DNA from: Phycisphaerales bacterium
GTDB lineage: Bacteria; Planctomycetota; Phycisphaerae; UBA1845
DNA length: 5,723 nucleotides
Assembly: GCA_030612785.1 (NCBI GenBank)
Contig: JAUWNF010000250.1
Location: forward strand, 1 to 5,723
Direction of reading: 5' to 3'
How positions within the stretch are numbered: the first letter of the stretch is position 1; each line of letters begins with the position of its first letter. This document shows, one piece after another, positions 1-5,723 of the stretch. The notes beneath the pieces were generated by a model that made no database searches, was not told where the DNA came from, and was given only the letters and a program-made list of their open reading frames with translations. The position numbers and the translations under genes were made by a program.

Positions 1-2
1 GG

Positions 3-620
3 GTCACGTTCACCAAACGGGAACTGGTCCGGAACAAGCTGACGCCCGAACAGGTGACCCGGGTTCGTTTCCGGGAATCCCCCTACAGCGTGGATATGCT
101 GTGGACGCAGAATGCCGGTCGGGCCGGTCGCGTACTTTACATCGAGGGTGCGCGTGTGGACAAGCACGGCAACGAGCTGGCGCTGATCAAGCCGGCGGGG
201 ATCCTCGGTGGAATCGGGATCAAGGTCTGGCGCGCGATCCACGGGGGCGACGCGGAGCGCGAGGCCCGCCGGACCATCGACCAGTTCGGATTCAAGAACA
301 GCCTGGGACTAATCATCAAGTATTGCGTAAAGGCCCAGGCGGAGGGAAAACTGGGGTTGGCGTTCGTAGGTGACGGTTCGATCAACGGGCGTCCCACGTA
401 CGTCTTCGAGCGGCGCCTGCCCTACACCGGCGAGGAAGAGCCCTATCCCGACCGGCTTCTCGTCGTCCACATCGACAAGGAATGGCTGTTGCCCACAGGC
501 TGTTTCTCGTACGCCGACGACGATGGTGAGAATCTTCTCGGCAGATACCTGCTCACCGAGGCGGAGTTCAACATCGGCCTCGAGGACGCCGACTTCGACG
601 CCAAGACCATCAAGTTCTGA
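3..620 (+). CDS. DUF1571 domain protein, 3' part of gene
   Basis: The reading frame is open from base 3 to the TGA at 618-620, so the gene begins upstream of the window. The GTG at 54 is probably internal, because recognisable family sequence (TFTKRELVRNKLTPEQ) lies before it. The visible protein has about 205 residues and resembles the DUF1571 family. Signs are an opening segment of the 'F.K.E...KL.PEQ....RFRE.P.SV.M.W' type, then a GRVLYIEGARVD strand, and a C-terminus with LLTEAEFNIGLEDADFD that matches the family's usual '...LN.GL.DADFD' ending. Family members are typically exported and have a LolA/LolB-like beta fold, but their role is unproven. The signal peptide would lie outside the window. 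No hydrophobic segment is seen. The gene ends 349 bases before the next one, which has its own promoter, so I infer a separate transcription unit. The family call is from recalled motifs, not a search. Confidence 0.8.
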   Translation, partial: VTFTKRELVRNKLTPEQVTRVRFRESPYSVDMLWTQNAGRAGRVLYIEGARVDKHGNELALIKPAGILGGIGIKVWRAIHGGDAEREARRTIDQFGFKNSLGLIIKYCVKAQAEGKLGLAFVGDGSINGRPTYVFERRLPYTGEEEPYPDRLLVVHIDKEWLLPTGCFSYADDDGENLLGRYLLTEAEFNIGLEDADFDAKTIKF

Positions 621-715
621 GCACCTTCCCTGTAAATACCACCGTTACACCCGCGTGCGGTCTCTTGCGCGGTTATCCTTTGGGCGCTATCCTTCATTTC
701 TCACCGCAGTCGTTA

Positions 716-730
716 TGCCGCTTTGCGGCA
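716..730. repeat. Small perfect hairpin in the intergenic gap
   Basis: TGCCGC (716-721) and GCGGCA (725-730) form a perfect 6-base-pair stem with a 3-base loop, TTT. It lies about 96 bases after the DUF1571 stop. It could help end transcription of that gene, but no U tract follows on either strand, so it is not a canonical intrinsic terminator. The rest of 621-889 shows no convincing gene, RNA or mobile element. Confidence 0.3.
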
Positions 731-889
731 CCCGGAAACCATAAAAACAGGCAGGATGGATCGTCGTCCCCCACCCGACGCGTAACGCCGGAACCACAAA
801 GATAGTAAGCGCGTCCCTCAGTTCTGGCGGCAGCGCGAGAAAGTTAACAAAGCTCGCAAACCCATGTGGCCGAATCGCACGAATCCCTG

Positions 890-918
890 TTGACACCGCG
901 CTGGCTTGGCTGGATAAA
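890..918 (+). promoter_or_regulatory. Sigma-70-type promoter for the activase operon
   Basis: A perfect -35 hexamer TTGACA (890-895) is followed by a 17-base spacer and a -10 hexamer GATAAA (913-918, 4 of 6 consensus bases). The -10 lies in a local AT-rich patch (GGATAAATAA) within otherwise GC-rich DNA. Transcription would start near 925, giving a leader of about 45 bases before the ATG at 970. This is the only strong promoter match I see in the gap, and it points at the two-gene operon. Whether this organism's housekeeping sigma uses the E. coli-like consensus is an assumption. Confidence 0.6.
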
Positions 919-969
919 TAACCCGGCGCGGCAAAGGGTGGCAAGAGTCGAGGGTCACCTGGTGGCACC

Positions 970-3900
970 ATGCCATTCGGGATGAAAACCATTATGAGCA
1001 TCTATATGGGTGTTGACGTAGGCGCGGTCGGCGTGAAGGCGGCGCTGCTGCTTCCCAAAGATAAGGTCACCTCGCTACTTGGGCGCAACGGGGATTCGTC
1101 GATCCTACGCGTGTTGCAGACCTCGACGCGGAACGGCTTGGCGGTGCTGGTGGCGGACTATCGGCGCACGCGCGGGCGTCCGCTGGAGTCGGTGCGGCGG
1201 GTGGTGGGCGACTTGCTCGAATACGTTGGGGCCGACAACGTCGCCGGTGTGATGTTGACCGGCTCGGGCAGTCCGCTGGTGAGCGATGCGCTGGGCGTAC
1301 CGCGCTGCAACGAGTTTCAGGCCCTGGCGCGGGCGATCGATCTGGTTCACCCCGAGGTGCGGACGGTGTTCGAGATCGGCGGCGAGACCAGCAAATACCT
1401 GCGTCTTGAACCGGACCCCGGCAGCGGCGCGCTGGGCATTCTCGACTACAACGCGAACGGGGACTGCGCCGCCGGGACCGGCGCGTTCCTCGACCAACAG
1501 GCCTCGCGGCTACAGTACTCCGTCGAAGCGATCGGCGAGATCGTAGCGGACGCCGAGCGGGCCGCCCAGATTGCCGGACGTTGCAGTGTCTTCGCCAAGA
1601 GCGACATGATCCACGCCCAGCAAAAGGGCTTCACGCCGCCGGAGGTGTTGCGCGGGCTGTGCAACGCGGTGGCCACGAACTTCAAATCGGCGGTGGTGAA
1701 AGGGCGGACACCGACGGCGCCGGTTGCGTTGGTCGGGGGCGTGTCGGCCAATACAGCGGTGGTGCGGGCGCTGCACGAAGCCTTCGAACTCGAAGACGGG
1801 GCGTTGCTCGTGCCGGAGGCGGCCGAGTCGTTCGGCGCGGTGGGCGCCGCCGTCGCCGCGCGGGCCATGTCCGCCGAGCAACGCGCCGCGGCACAGACCG
1901 CCCTCCAGCGACTCGGCGAAGACCGTGACGTCGCGGGCGAGGCCTTTCCAACGTCGCCGCCGCTCACGCTCGACCGCGTCACGCTGTTGCACGATCGGGT
2001 CAAGCCCTACGAGTTTCCGACGAACGGGTCGGTGGTCGATGCCTACCTCGGTTTAGACATCGGGTCGGTGGGCACCAAGCTGGTGGTCATTGACGGGCGG
2101 GGCGACGTGATCCACTCGATCTTCACGCGGACCGAGGGCCGCCCGATCGAGGTGGTGTCGCGCTGCCTGCGCGAGTTGGAAGAGGCGGTGGGGGCGCGTG
2201 TCCGCATTCGAAGCGTGGGCAGCACGGGCAGCGGGCGCGAGTTGATCGGTGCGCTGGTCGGGGCGGACAGCATCAACGACGAAATCACCGCCCACAAGAC
2301 CGGAGCTACGTTCATCAGTGACCGCCTGCTGGGGGGCAAGCGTCCGGACACTATCTTCGAGGTCGGTGGGCAGGACAGCAAGTACATCAGCCTCGAGTCC
2401 GAAGGCGACGGTTCACGAGACACCATCGTGGTGGACTTCACCATGAACGAGGCTTGCGCCGCCGGCACGGGTAGCTTCCTCGAGGAGCGGGCGGAGGAAC
2501 TGGGCGTGTCGATCAAGGGCGAGTTCGCCGAACTCGCCCTGAGTTCTCGAGCCCCGATCATACTTGGCGAACGCTGTACGGTCTTTATGGAGCGCGACGT
2601 CAACACGTACATGCAGCGCGGGGCCAAGCGCGCAGACGTGATCGCCGGGTTGGCCTACTCGATTGCCTACAACTACATCAATCGCGTGGTCCGCGGGCGG
2701 GTCATCGGCGATTGTGTTTTCTTCCAAGGCGGGACCGCGTACAACAACGCGGTGGCGGCGGCGTTCAGCGCCATTACCGGCAAGGAGATCATCGTCCCGC
2801 CGCACAACGCGGTGCTCGGGGCGATCGGAGCGGCGCTGCTGGCCAAGGAGAAGGTCACCACCTCGAAGCTCAGCACCCGTTTCCGCGGGTATGACATGAG
2901 CGTGGTCGACTATACGCTGCGGGAATTCACCTGTAAGGGCTGCGGCAATCAGTGCTCGATCCAGGAGTTCAAAGTCGAAGGCGAAAAGACCTTCTGGGGC
3001 GACAAGTGCTCGGACCGGTTCCGCAAGCAGACCAAGACCGGGCGTGAGCCGGTCATCCCGGACCTAGTGGGCTTACGGCACGAATTGCTGCACGCCGACG
3101 ACGAGGGCGATCCCGAGGGGGCAACGGTCAGCATCGGCGTACCGCTGGCGATGTATACGTTCGATCTGCTGCCGCTGTGGCGGCGGTTCTTCCGCGATTG
3201 CGGATTCAAGGTAGTTCTCTCCGGCGAGACCAACCGGCAGACGGTGCAGCGGGGGCTCGACGCGGTGGTGGCCGAGCCCTGTTTCCCGATCATCGTGGCC
3301 CACGGGCACGTTGCCGAACTGGTCGACGAAGAGGTGGACCACATCTGGCTGCCGAACATCCTGTCGGCCGAGACCAAGTTCATGGACAATGAGAGTCACG
3401 TCTGCCCCTGGGGCCAAACGTTGCCGTTCGTGATTCGTCAGGCACCGATGTTCCGGTCGTGGCACAGTCGGATTCTGTGTCCGCTACTCCACCTACGCAG
3501 AGGTCCGGGGCATTTGCGCGCGGCGCTGGTGGAGGTGGCGGCGGGGCTGGGCGTGCGCCGGGATCGGGCCGAGCGCGCTTTCGAGGCGGGGCTGGCGGCG
3601 CTGCAACGGTTCCGCACGGCGTATCTCCATGCCGGCTGCGAGGCACTCAAGACGCTCGAGCGCACCGGCGAAACCGGCATTGTCTTGGTCGGTCGGCCGT
3701 ACAATATCCACGACGCCGGGGTAAGCCTTTCGGTGGCGAAAAAGCTGCGCGACCTTTACGGGGTAAACGTGTTGCCGATCGACGCCCTGCCGCTGGCGGA
3801 CATCGACGTCCGCGACGTGAACGATAACATGTACTGGGAATACGGGCGCCGGATTCTGGCGGCGGCCAAGATCGTCAGGCAGTACGCCAACCTGCATATG

Positions 3901-4158
3901 ATCTACATCACCAACTTCAAGTGCGGGCCCGATTCGTTCGTGAAGGGGTTTGTCCGCCCGACCTCGGGCAAGCCGTTCTTGACTCTGCAATTCGACGGGC
4001 ATTCCAACGACGCGGGCATGATGACGCGCTGCGAAGCGTATCTCGATAGCAAGGGGATCTTGCGATGGTGGCGACAGGAGCAGAGAAAACCAACGGTGCA
4101 ACCCTCCGTGGGCGAACCCTCTACATCCCGCAAATGGCGTATGCCGGTGCCCGGATGA
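970..4158 (+). CDS. Tandem acyl-CoA dehydratase activase with DUF2229/COG3580 domain
   Basis: This 1062-residue iron-sulfur ATPase probably drives ATP-dependent transfer of low-potential electrons to a dehydratase- or reductase-like partner in the cytoplasm. Activator domain A (about 13-300) has a DVGAVGVK phosphate loop (D16-K23), TGSG (97-100), GGETSK (137-142), cluster cysteines C166 (in CAAGTG) and C205, and GGVSAN (256-261). Activator domain B (about 358-625) has DIGSVGTK (363-370), STGSG (418-422), GGQDSK (466-471), C496, C536 and GGTAYNN (587-593). The C-C spacing of 39 in A equals that of HgdC (C127/C166); in B it is 40. A cysteine cluster CKGCGNQC (655-662) with C680 leads into the DUF2229/COG3580 region (about 718-1036), with EPCFP (C771), C812, GRPYN (908-912) and NFKCGPDS (C985). 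The last 30 or so residues lie outside the homology and overlap the next gene. ATG starts exist at 970, 982, 994 and 1006. Family resemblance begins near 994, and no start has an ideal RBS, so 970 is provisional. The substrate is unknown. Confidence 0.9.
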   Translation: MPFGMKTIMSIYMGVDVGAVGVKAALLLPKDKVTSLLGRNGDSSILRVLQTSTRNGLAVLVADYRRTRGRPLESVRRVVGDLLEYVGADNVAGVMLTGSGSPLVSDALGVPRCNEFQALARAIDLVHPEVRTVFEIGGETSKYLRLEPDPGSGALGILDYNANGDCAAGTGAFLDQQASRLQYSVEAIGEIVADAERAAQIAGRCSVFAKSDMIHAQQKGFTPPEVLRGLCNAVATNFKSAVVKGRTPTAPVALVGGVSANTAVVRALHEAFELEDGALLVPEAAESFGAVGAAVAARAMSAEQRAAAQTALQRLGEDRDVAGEAFPTSPPLTLDRVTLLHDRVKPYEFPTNGSVVDAYLGLDIGSVGTKLVVIDGRGDVIHSIFTRTEGRPIEVVSRCLRELEEAVGARVRIRSVGSTGSGRELIGALVGADSINDEITAHKTGATFISDRLLGGKRPDTIFEVGGQDSKYISLESEGDGSRDTIVVDFTMNEACAAGTGSFLEERAEELGVSIKGEFAELALSSRAPIILGERCTVFMERDVNTYMQRGAKRADVIAGLAYSIAYNYINRVVRGRVIGDCVFFQGGTAYNNAVAAAFSAITGKEIIVPPHNAVLGAIGAALLAKEKVTTSKLSTRFRGYDMSVVDYTLREFTCKGCGNQCSIQEFKVEGEKTFWGDKCSDRFRKQTKTGREPVIPDLVGLRHELLHADDEGDPEGATVSIGVPLAMYTFDLLPLWRRFFRDCGFKVVLSGETNRQTVQRGLDAVVAEPCFPIIVAHGHVAELVDEEVDHIWLPNILSAETKFMDNESHVCPWGQTLPFVIRQAPMFRSWHSRILCPLLHLRRGPGHLRAALVEVAAGLGVRRDRAERAFEAGLAALQRFRTAYLHAGCEALKTLERTGETGIVLVGRPYNIHDAGVSLSVAKKLRDLYGVNVLPIDALPLADIDVRDVNDNMYWEYGRRILAAAKIVRQYANLHMIYITNFKCGPDSFVKGFVRPTSGKPFLTLQFDGHSNDAGMMTRCEAYLDSKGILRWWRQEQRKPTVQPSVGEPSTSRKWRMPVPG
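4051..4056 (+). promoter_or_regulatory. Shine-Dalgarno for the downstream COG3581 gene
   Basis: AAGGGG lies 8 bases before the ATG at 4065, inside the coding sequence of the upstream activase gene. Sequence and spacing are close to ideal, and this is the best ribosome binding site in the window. It decides the start of the second gene and argues that the second protein is made by independent or coupled initiation, not only by frameshifting from the first. Confidence 0.65.
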
Positions 4159-5360
4159 TGGCGGCGGCGTTTCGCTCCGTGGGGATCGACGCGCTCCCCG
4201 CACCGGACTCGGACGCCGAAACCCTCGAGTTGGGCGGGCTGCACGCCAGCGGCGAGGAATGCCTGCCGCACAAGGTTACGCTGGGCGACTTCCTGAAGGT
4301 CTGCCGGGCACCGGGGTTCGATCCGAGCAAGACCGCGTTCTTCATGCCCACTGCCCACGGTCCATGCCGCTTCGGGCAATATGGACCGTACCTGCGGCAC
4401 GTACTCGAAGAACTGGGCTACGGGGATGTCCCGGTCGTGTCACCATCAAGCGACAACGGCTACGACGGCGTGGGCGAGCAGGCCGGCACGCTGATGCGGA
4501 CAGCCTGGATGGGCCTGGTAGCGGGCGATGCCGCACTGAAGCTGCTGCTCAAGACCCGGCCTTACGAGACCACCGCGGGCGACGCCGACACGGCGTTTCA
4601 TGCCTCGCTCGAGGACCTGCAGCGCGTGGTGGAGACGCCCGGGCTCAAGCCCAAGGAGGTGCTGGCGCGGCTGGTCGCGGCGGTCGAGCGCATGCGTGAT
4701 CGGTTTCGCGCCGTGCCGGCCGAGTACGTCAAGAATCGCCCGCTGATCGGGCTGGTAGGGGAAATCTTCTGCCGGTTGAACACCTTCAGCAACGACGAGG
4801 TCGCCCGCCGGATCGAGAAGCACGGCGGCGAGTGCTGGATCTCCGACATCGGCGAATGGGTCTGGTATACCAATTGGAGCCAGGACCTCGAAATCCGCCG
4901 GACCAAGGGGCGCCTCAGCGCCGACTTCCTCAAGCTCAAGCTCAAGATTCACAAGCAGCACCAGTACGAGCACGCCCTGCTCGCTCCGCTGGCCGAGGAC
5001 CTGCGCGGCTACGAAGAACCACACGACATCCGCGAGGTTCTTGAAAAGTCCCAGCCCTATCTGCCGCCGAACGGTTGCCTCGGCGAGATGGTGCTCAGCG
5101 TCGGCAAGGCACTCTATCTATATGAGAAGGGAGCTGACGGGATCATTGACATCAGCCCCTTCACGTGCATGAACGGGATTATCTGCGAAGCCGTCTATCC
5201 GACGGTCAGCGAAGCCCACGACGATCTGCCTATCCGCATCTGCTACTTCGACGGGGTGAACACCAATATCGACCGCGATCTGGAGATCTTCCTCGACCTG
5301 GCCCGAGCCTACCAGCGGCGTAAGAGACATCCGCGGACGTACCCAGCGTGTTTTGAGTAG
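4065..5360 (+). CDS. COG3581-type 2-hydroxyacyl-CoA dehydratase-like iron-sulfur protein
   Basis: This 431-residue protein matches the C-terminal third of the single-chain CoA-activase proteins (COG3581). It is distantly related to the subunits of 2-hydroxyacyl-CoA dehydratases. Conserved-looking segments are GRTLYIPQM (16-24), SGEECLP (C66), HGPCRFGQY (C101), GEIFCRLNTFSN (C236), GECWI (C257), PNGCLGEM (C338) and SPFTCMNGIICEA (C368, C374). Several of these cysteines are candidate iron-sulfur ligands, so it is probably the electron-accepting or catalytic partner of the upstream activase. The ATG at 4065 is chosen because AAGGGG lies 8 bases upstream and because later starts would remove the conserved GRTLYIPQM segment. 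It overlaps the activase gene by 94 bases in the -1 frame, which suggests translational coupling and matched amounts. No membrane segment or signal peptide is seen. The family assignment is firm, while the reaction and substrate are not determinable here. Database names such as '2-hydroxyglutaryl-CoA dehydratase' would over-state what is known. Confidence 0.88.
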   Translation: MVATGAEKTNGATLRGRTLYIPQMAYAGARMMAAAFRSVGIDALPAPDSDAETLELGGLHASGEECLPHKVTLGDFLKVCRAPGFDPSKTAFFMPTAHGPCRFGQYGPYLRHVLEELGYGDVPVVSPSSDNGYDGVGEQAGTLMRTAWMGLVAGDAALKLLLKTRPYETTAGDADTAFHASLEDLQRVVETPGLKPKEVLARLVAAVERMRDRFRAVPAEYVKNRPLIGLVGEIFCRLNTFSNDEVARRIEKHGGECWISDIGEWVWYTNWSQDLEIRRTKGRLSADFLKLKLKIHKQHQYEHALLAPLAEDLRGYEEPHDIREVLEKSQPYLPPNGCLGEMVLSVGKALYLYEKGADGIIDISPFTCMNGIICEAVYPTVSEAHDDLPIRICYFDGVNTNIDRDLEIFLDLARAYQRRKRHPRTYPACFE

Positions 5361-5379
5361 GGTGCGTCTTGGACGCATC
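5361..5379. terminator. Hairpin between convergent genes, possible terminator or REP-like palindrome
   Basis: GGTGCGTC (5361-5368) and GACGCATC (5372-5379) pair as an 8-base stem with one G-U pair and a TTG loop. The hairpin begins immediately after the TAG of the COG3581 gene and lies in the 30-base gap between the two convergent reading frames. The position suits a shared terminator or an RNA 3'-end stabiliser. Neither strand has a following U tract, so an intrinsic terminator is doubtful. The core TAGGGTGCGTC...GACGCA also resembles dispersed REP-type palindromes seen in several phyla, as recalled and not searched. Confidence 0.35.
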
Positions 5380-5390
5380 AGAACTGCGGA

Positions 5391-5543
5391 TCACGGCCGG
5401 GCCTCCCCTGAGAGCGGCACAACTTCGTATAGCTCGGCGTATGGCTTAGCTGGTGCACCAGCGCTGAAAACGTGCGTACGGCGCAGCACACCGGCGGAGA
5501 CAAAGTCAGCGATTAGCTTGCGCGTTACCACCTCGGGATATCC
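5391..5543 (-). pseudogene. Continuation of the glycosyltransferase-like gene past an in-frame TAA
   Basis: Reading the minus strand on from the TAA at 5544-5546 in the same frame gives 50 further sense codons before a TGA at 5391-5393. The product begins GYPEVVTRKLIADFVSAGVL and ends with ELYEVVPLSGEARP. This looks like a genuine protein C-terminus: an amphipathic 'L..FV.AGVLRR' helix and an 'ELYEV.P' final strand, as I recall from the ends of planctomycete membrane glycosyltransferases. In those proteins the usual sequence at the junction is 'YGY', so the TAA occupies what should be a Tyr codon (TAT or TAC). That is a single-base nonsense change, a sequencing error or a read-through site. 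The continuation is too family-like to be ordinary untranslated sequence, but with no homolog alignment the call stays inferential. Confidence 0.6.
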
Positions 5544-5723
5544 TTAGCGCGACCGCCGCAGACGCTCGATTTCGCTCCTGCCGACGTAAACGTGCGTATA
5601 CCCGGTGGCGTTGAGCCACTCGCGTACCTCAGACGGGGGGGCGGCGGATTCGATGACGGCGACAAAGGGATGACGGTTGAACACCACGTAGTAATCCACC
5701 TCGCGCAAGAAATAGAACGCCCG
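5544..5723 (-). CDS. C-terminal fragment of a membrane glycosyltransferase-like protein
   Basis: On the minus strand the frame is open from the window edge (5723) down to a TAA at 5544-5546, giving 59 residues whose N-terminal remainder lies outside the window. The segment VDYYVVFNRHPFVAVIE followed by EVREWLNATGYTHVYVGRSE and IERLRR resembles the soluble C-terminal tail of multi-pass PMT/ArnT-like (GT39-type or GT-C) glycosyltransferases. In these a 'WL...GITHV.VNWSEI.RLR' stretch is common. No membrane helix lies in this tail, as expected. Third codon positions are strongly G or C, consistent with real coding sequence. The gene converges on the activase operon and is unlikely to share its function. 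The stop appears premature, because the family-like sequence continues in frame to 5391. The exact glycosyltransferase family is uncertain. Confidence 0.55.
   Translation of the reverse strand, partial: RAFYFLREVDYYVVFNRHPFVAVIESAAPPSEVREWLNATGYTHVYVGRSEIERLRRSR

Noticed and set aside
963..975. TGGCA-CCA-TGCCA inverted repeat over the ATG at 970, considered as a start-masking hairpin
   Set aside because: A 5-base stem with a 3-base loop is weak, and the true start may be 994, so a regulatory role is not supported.
687..1001. Minus-strand 104-codon frame covering the intergenic gap
   Set aside because: It runs through the promoter and into the activase start, and the product has no recognisable motif. 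I see no support for it as a gene.
3493..4203. Minus-strand 236-codon open frame opposite the activase gene (similar ones at 1446-2003, 2043-2627 and 4446-5024)
   Set aside because: Long antisense frames are expected opposite high-GC genes. The translations are rich in Arg, Pro, His and Ser with no recognisable domain, and the plus-strand products are clear family members.
4155..5360. Alternative start of the COG3581 gene at the ATG at 4155, giving an ATGA overlap with the activase stop (4156-4158)
   Set aside because: It looks like classic translational coupling, but it would delete the family-like GRTLYIPQM segment, and no ribosome binding site as good as the AAGGGG before 4065 precedes it.
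5449..5462. Perfect 14-base palindrome GCTGGTGCACCAGC, considered as an operator or terminator
   Set aside because: It lies inside the minus-strand reading frame (codons for Ala-Gly-Ala-Pro-Ala) and has no promoter or U tract near it. It is probably a by-product of codon use.
5353..5547. Plus-strand 64-codon frame after the COG3581 gene
   Set aside because: It overlaps the COG3581 stop region and is antisense to a family-like C-terminus on the minus strand. It is best explained as a shadow.
1..5723. Search by eye for CRISPR arrays, tRNA or rRNA genes, insertion sequences and attachment sites
   Set aside because: No spaced repeats, cloverleaf, transposase-like frame or terminal inverted repeats were seen. 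The window is almost fully explained by protein genes.

Overview
This is a high-GC bacterial window with two complete genes that form an apparent operon, plus partial genes at both edges. The best taxonomic hint is the left-edge gene. It carries the C-terminal part of a DUF1571 domain, a LolA-like family found mostly in Planctomycetota. The right-edge fragment also looks like the C-terminus of planctomycete-type multi-pass membrane glycosyltransferases. I infer an anaerobic or facultative member of Planctomycetota or a close relative, with moderate confidence. The central genes encode an oxygen-sensitive class of iron-sulfur enzyme, which fits an anoxic lifestyle.

Layout: 3-620 (+) is the 3' part of the DUF1571 gene. 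621-969 is a non-coding gap of slightly lower GC. It contains a small hairpin (716-730), a short direct repeat (871-885) and a good sigma-70-type promoter (TTGACA at 890-895, 17-base spacer, GATAAA at 913-918). 970-4158 (+) encodes a 1062-residue protein made of two tandem HgdC/BcrAD-type ATPase activator domains, a cysteine cluster and a DUF2229/COG3580 domain. 4065-5360 (+) encodes a 431-residue COG3581-type protein. It overlaps the previous gene by 94 bases in the -1 frame and has its own Shine-Dalgarno sequence, AAGGGG. A compact hairpin sits directly after its stop (5361-5379). On the minus strand, 5723-5391 is the converging 3' end of a membrane-glycosyltransferase-like gene, interrupted by an in-frame TAA at 5544-5546.

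How the genes work together: the two central proteins match the halves of the roughly 1400-residue 'CoA-substrate-specific enzyme activase' proteins, which many genomes encode as one chain. The tandem ATPase domains should gate ATP-driven transfer of a low-potential electron from ferredoxin or flavodoxin. The electron would pass through a [4Fe-4S] cluster to cysteine-rich acceptor modules in DUF2229/COG3580 and COG3581. These modules are distantly related to 2-hydroxyacyl-CoA dehydratase and benzoyl-CoA reductase components. No substrate-defining gene (CoA-transferase, CoA ligase, acyl-CoA dehydrogenase or Etf) lies in the window, so the reaction is unknown. The most notable points are the split, overlapping architecture of this reductase, its asymmetric ATPase domains and the nonsense codon in the converging gene.
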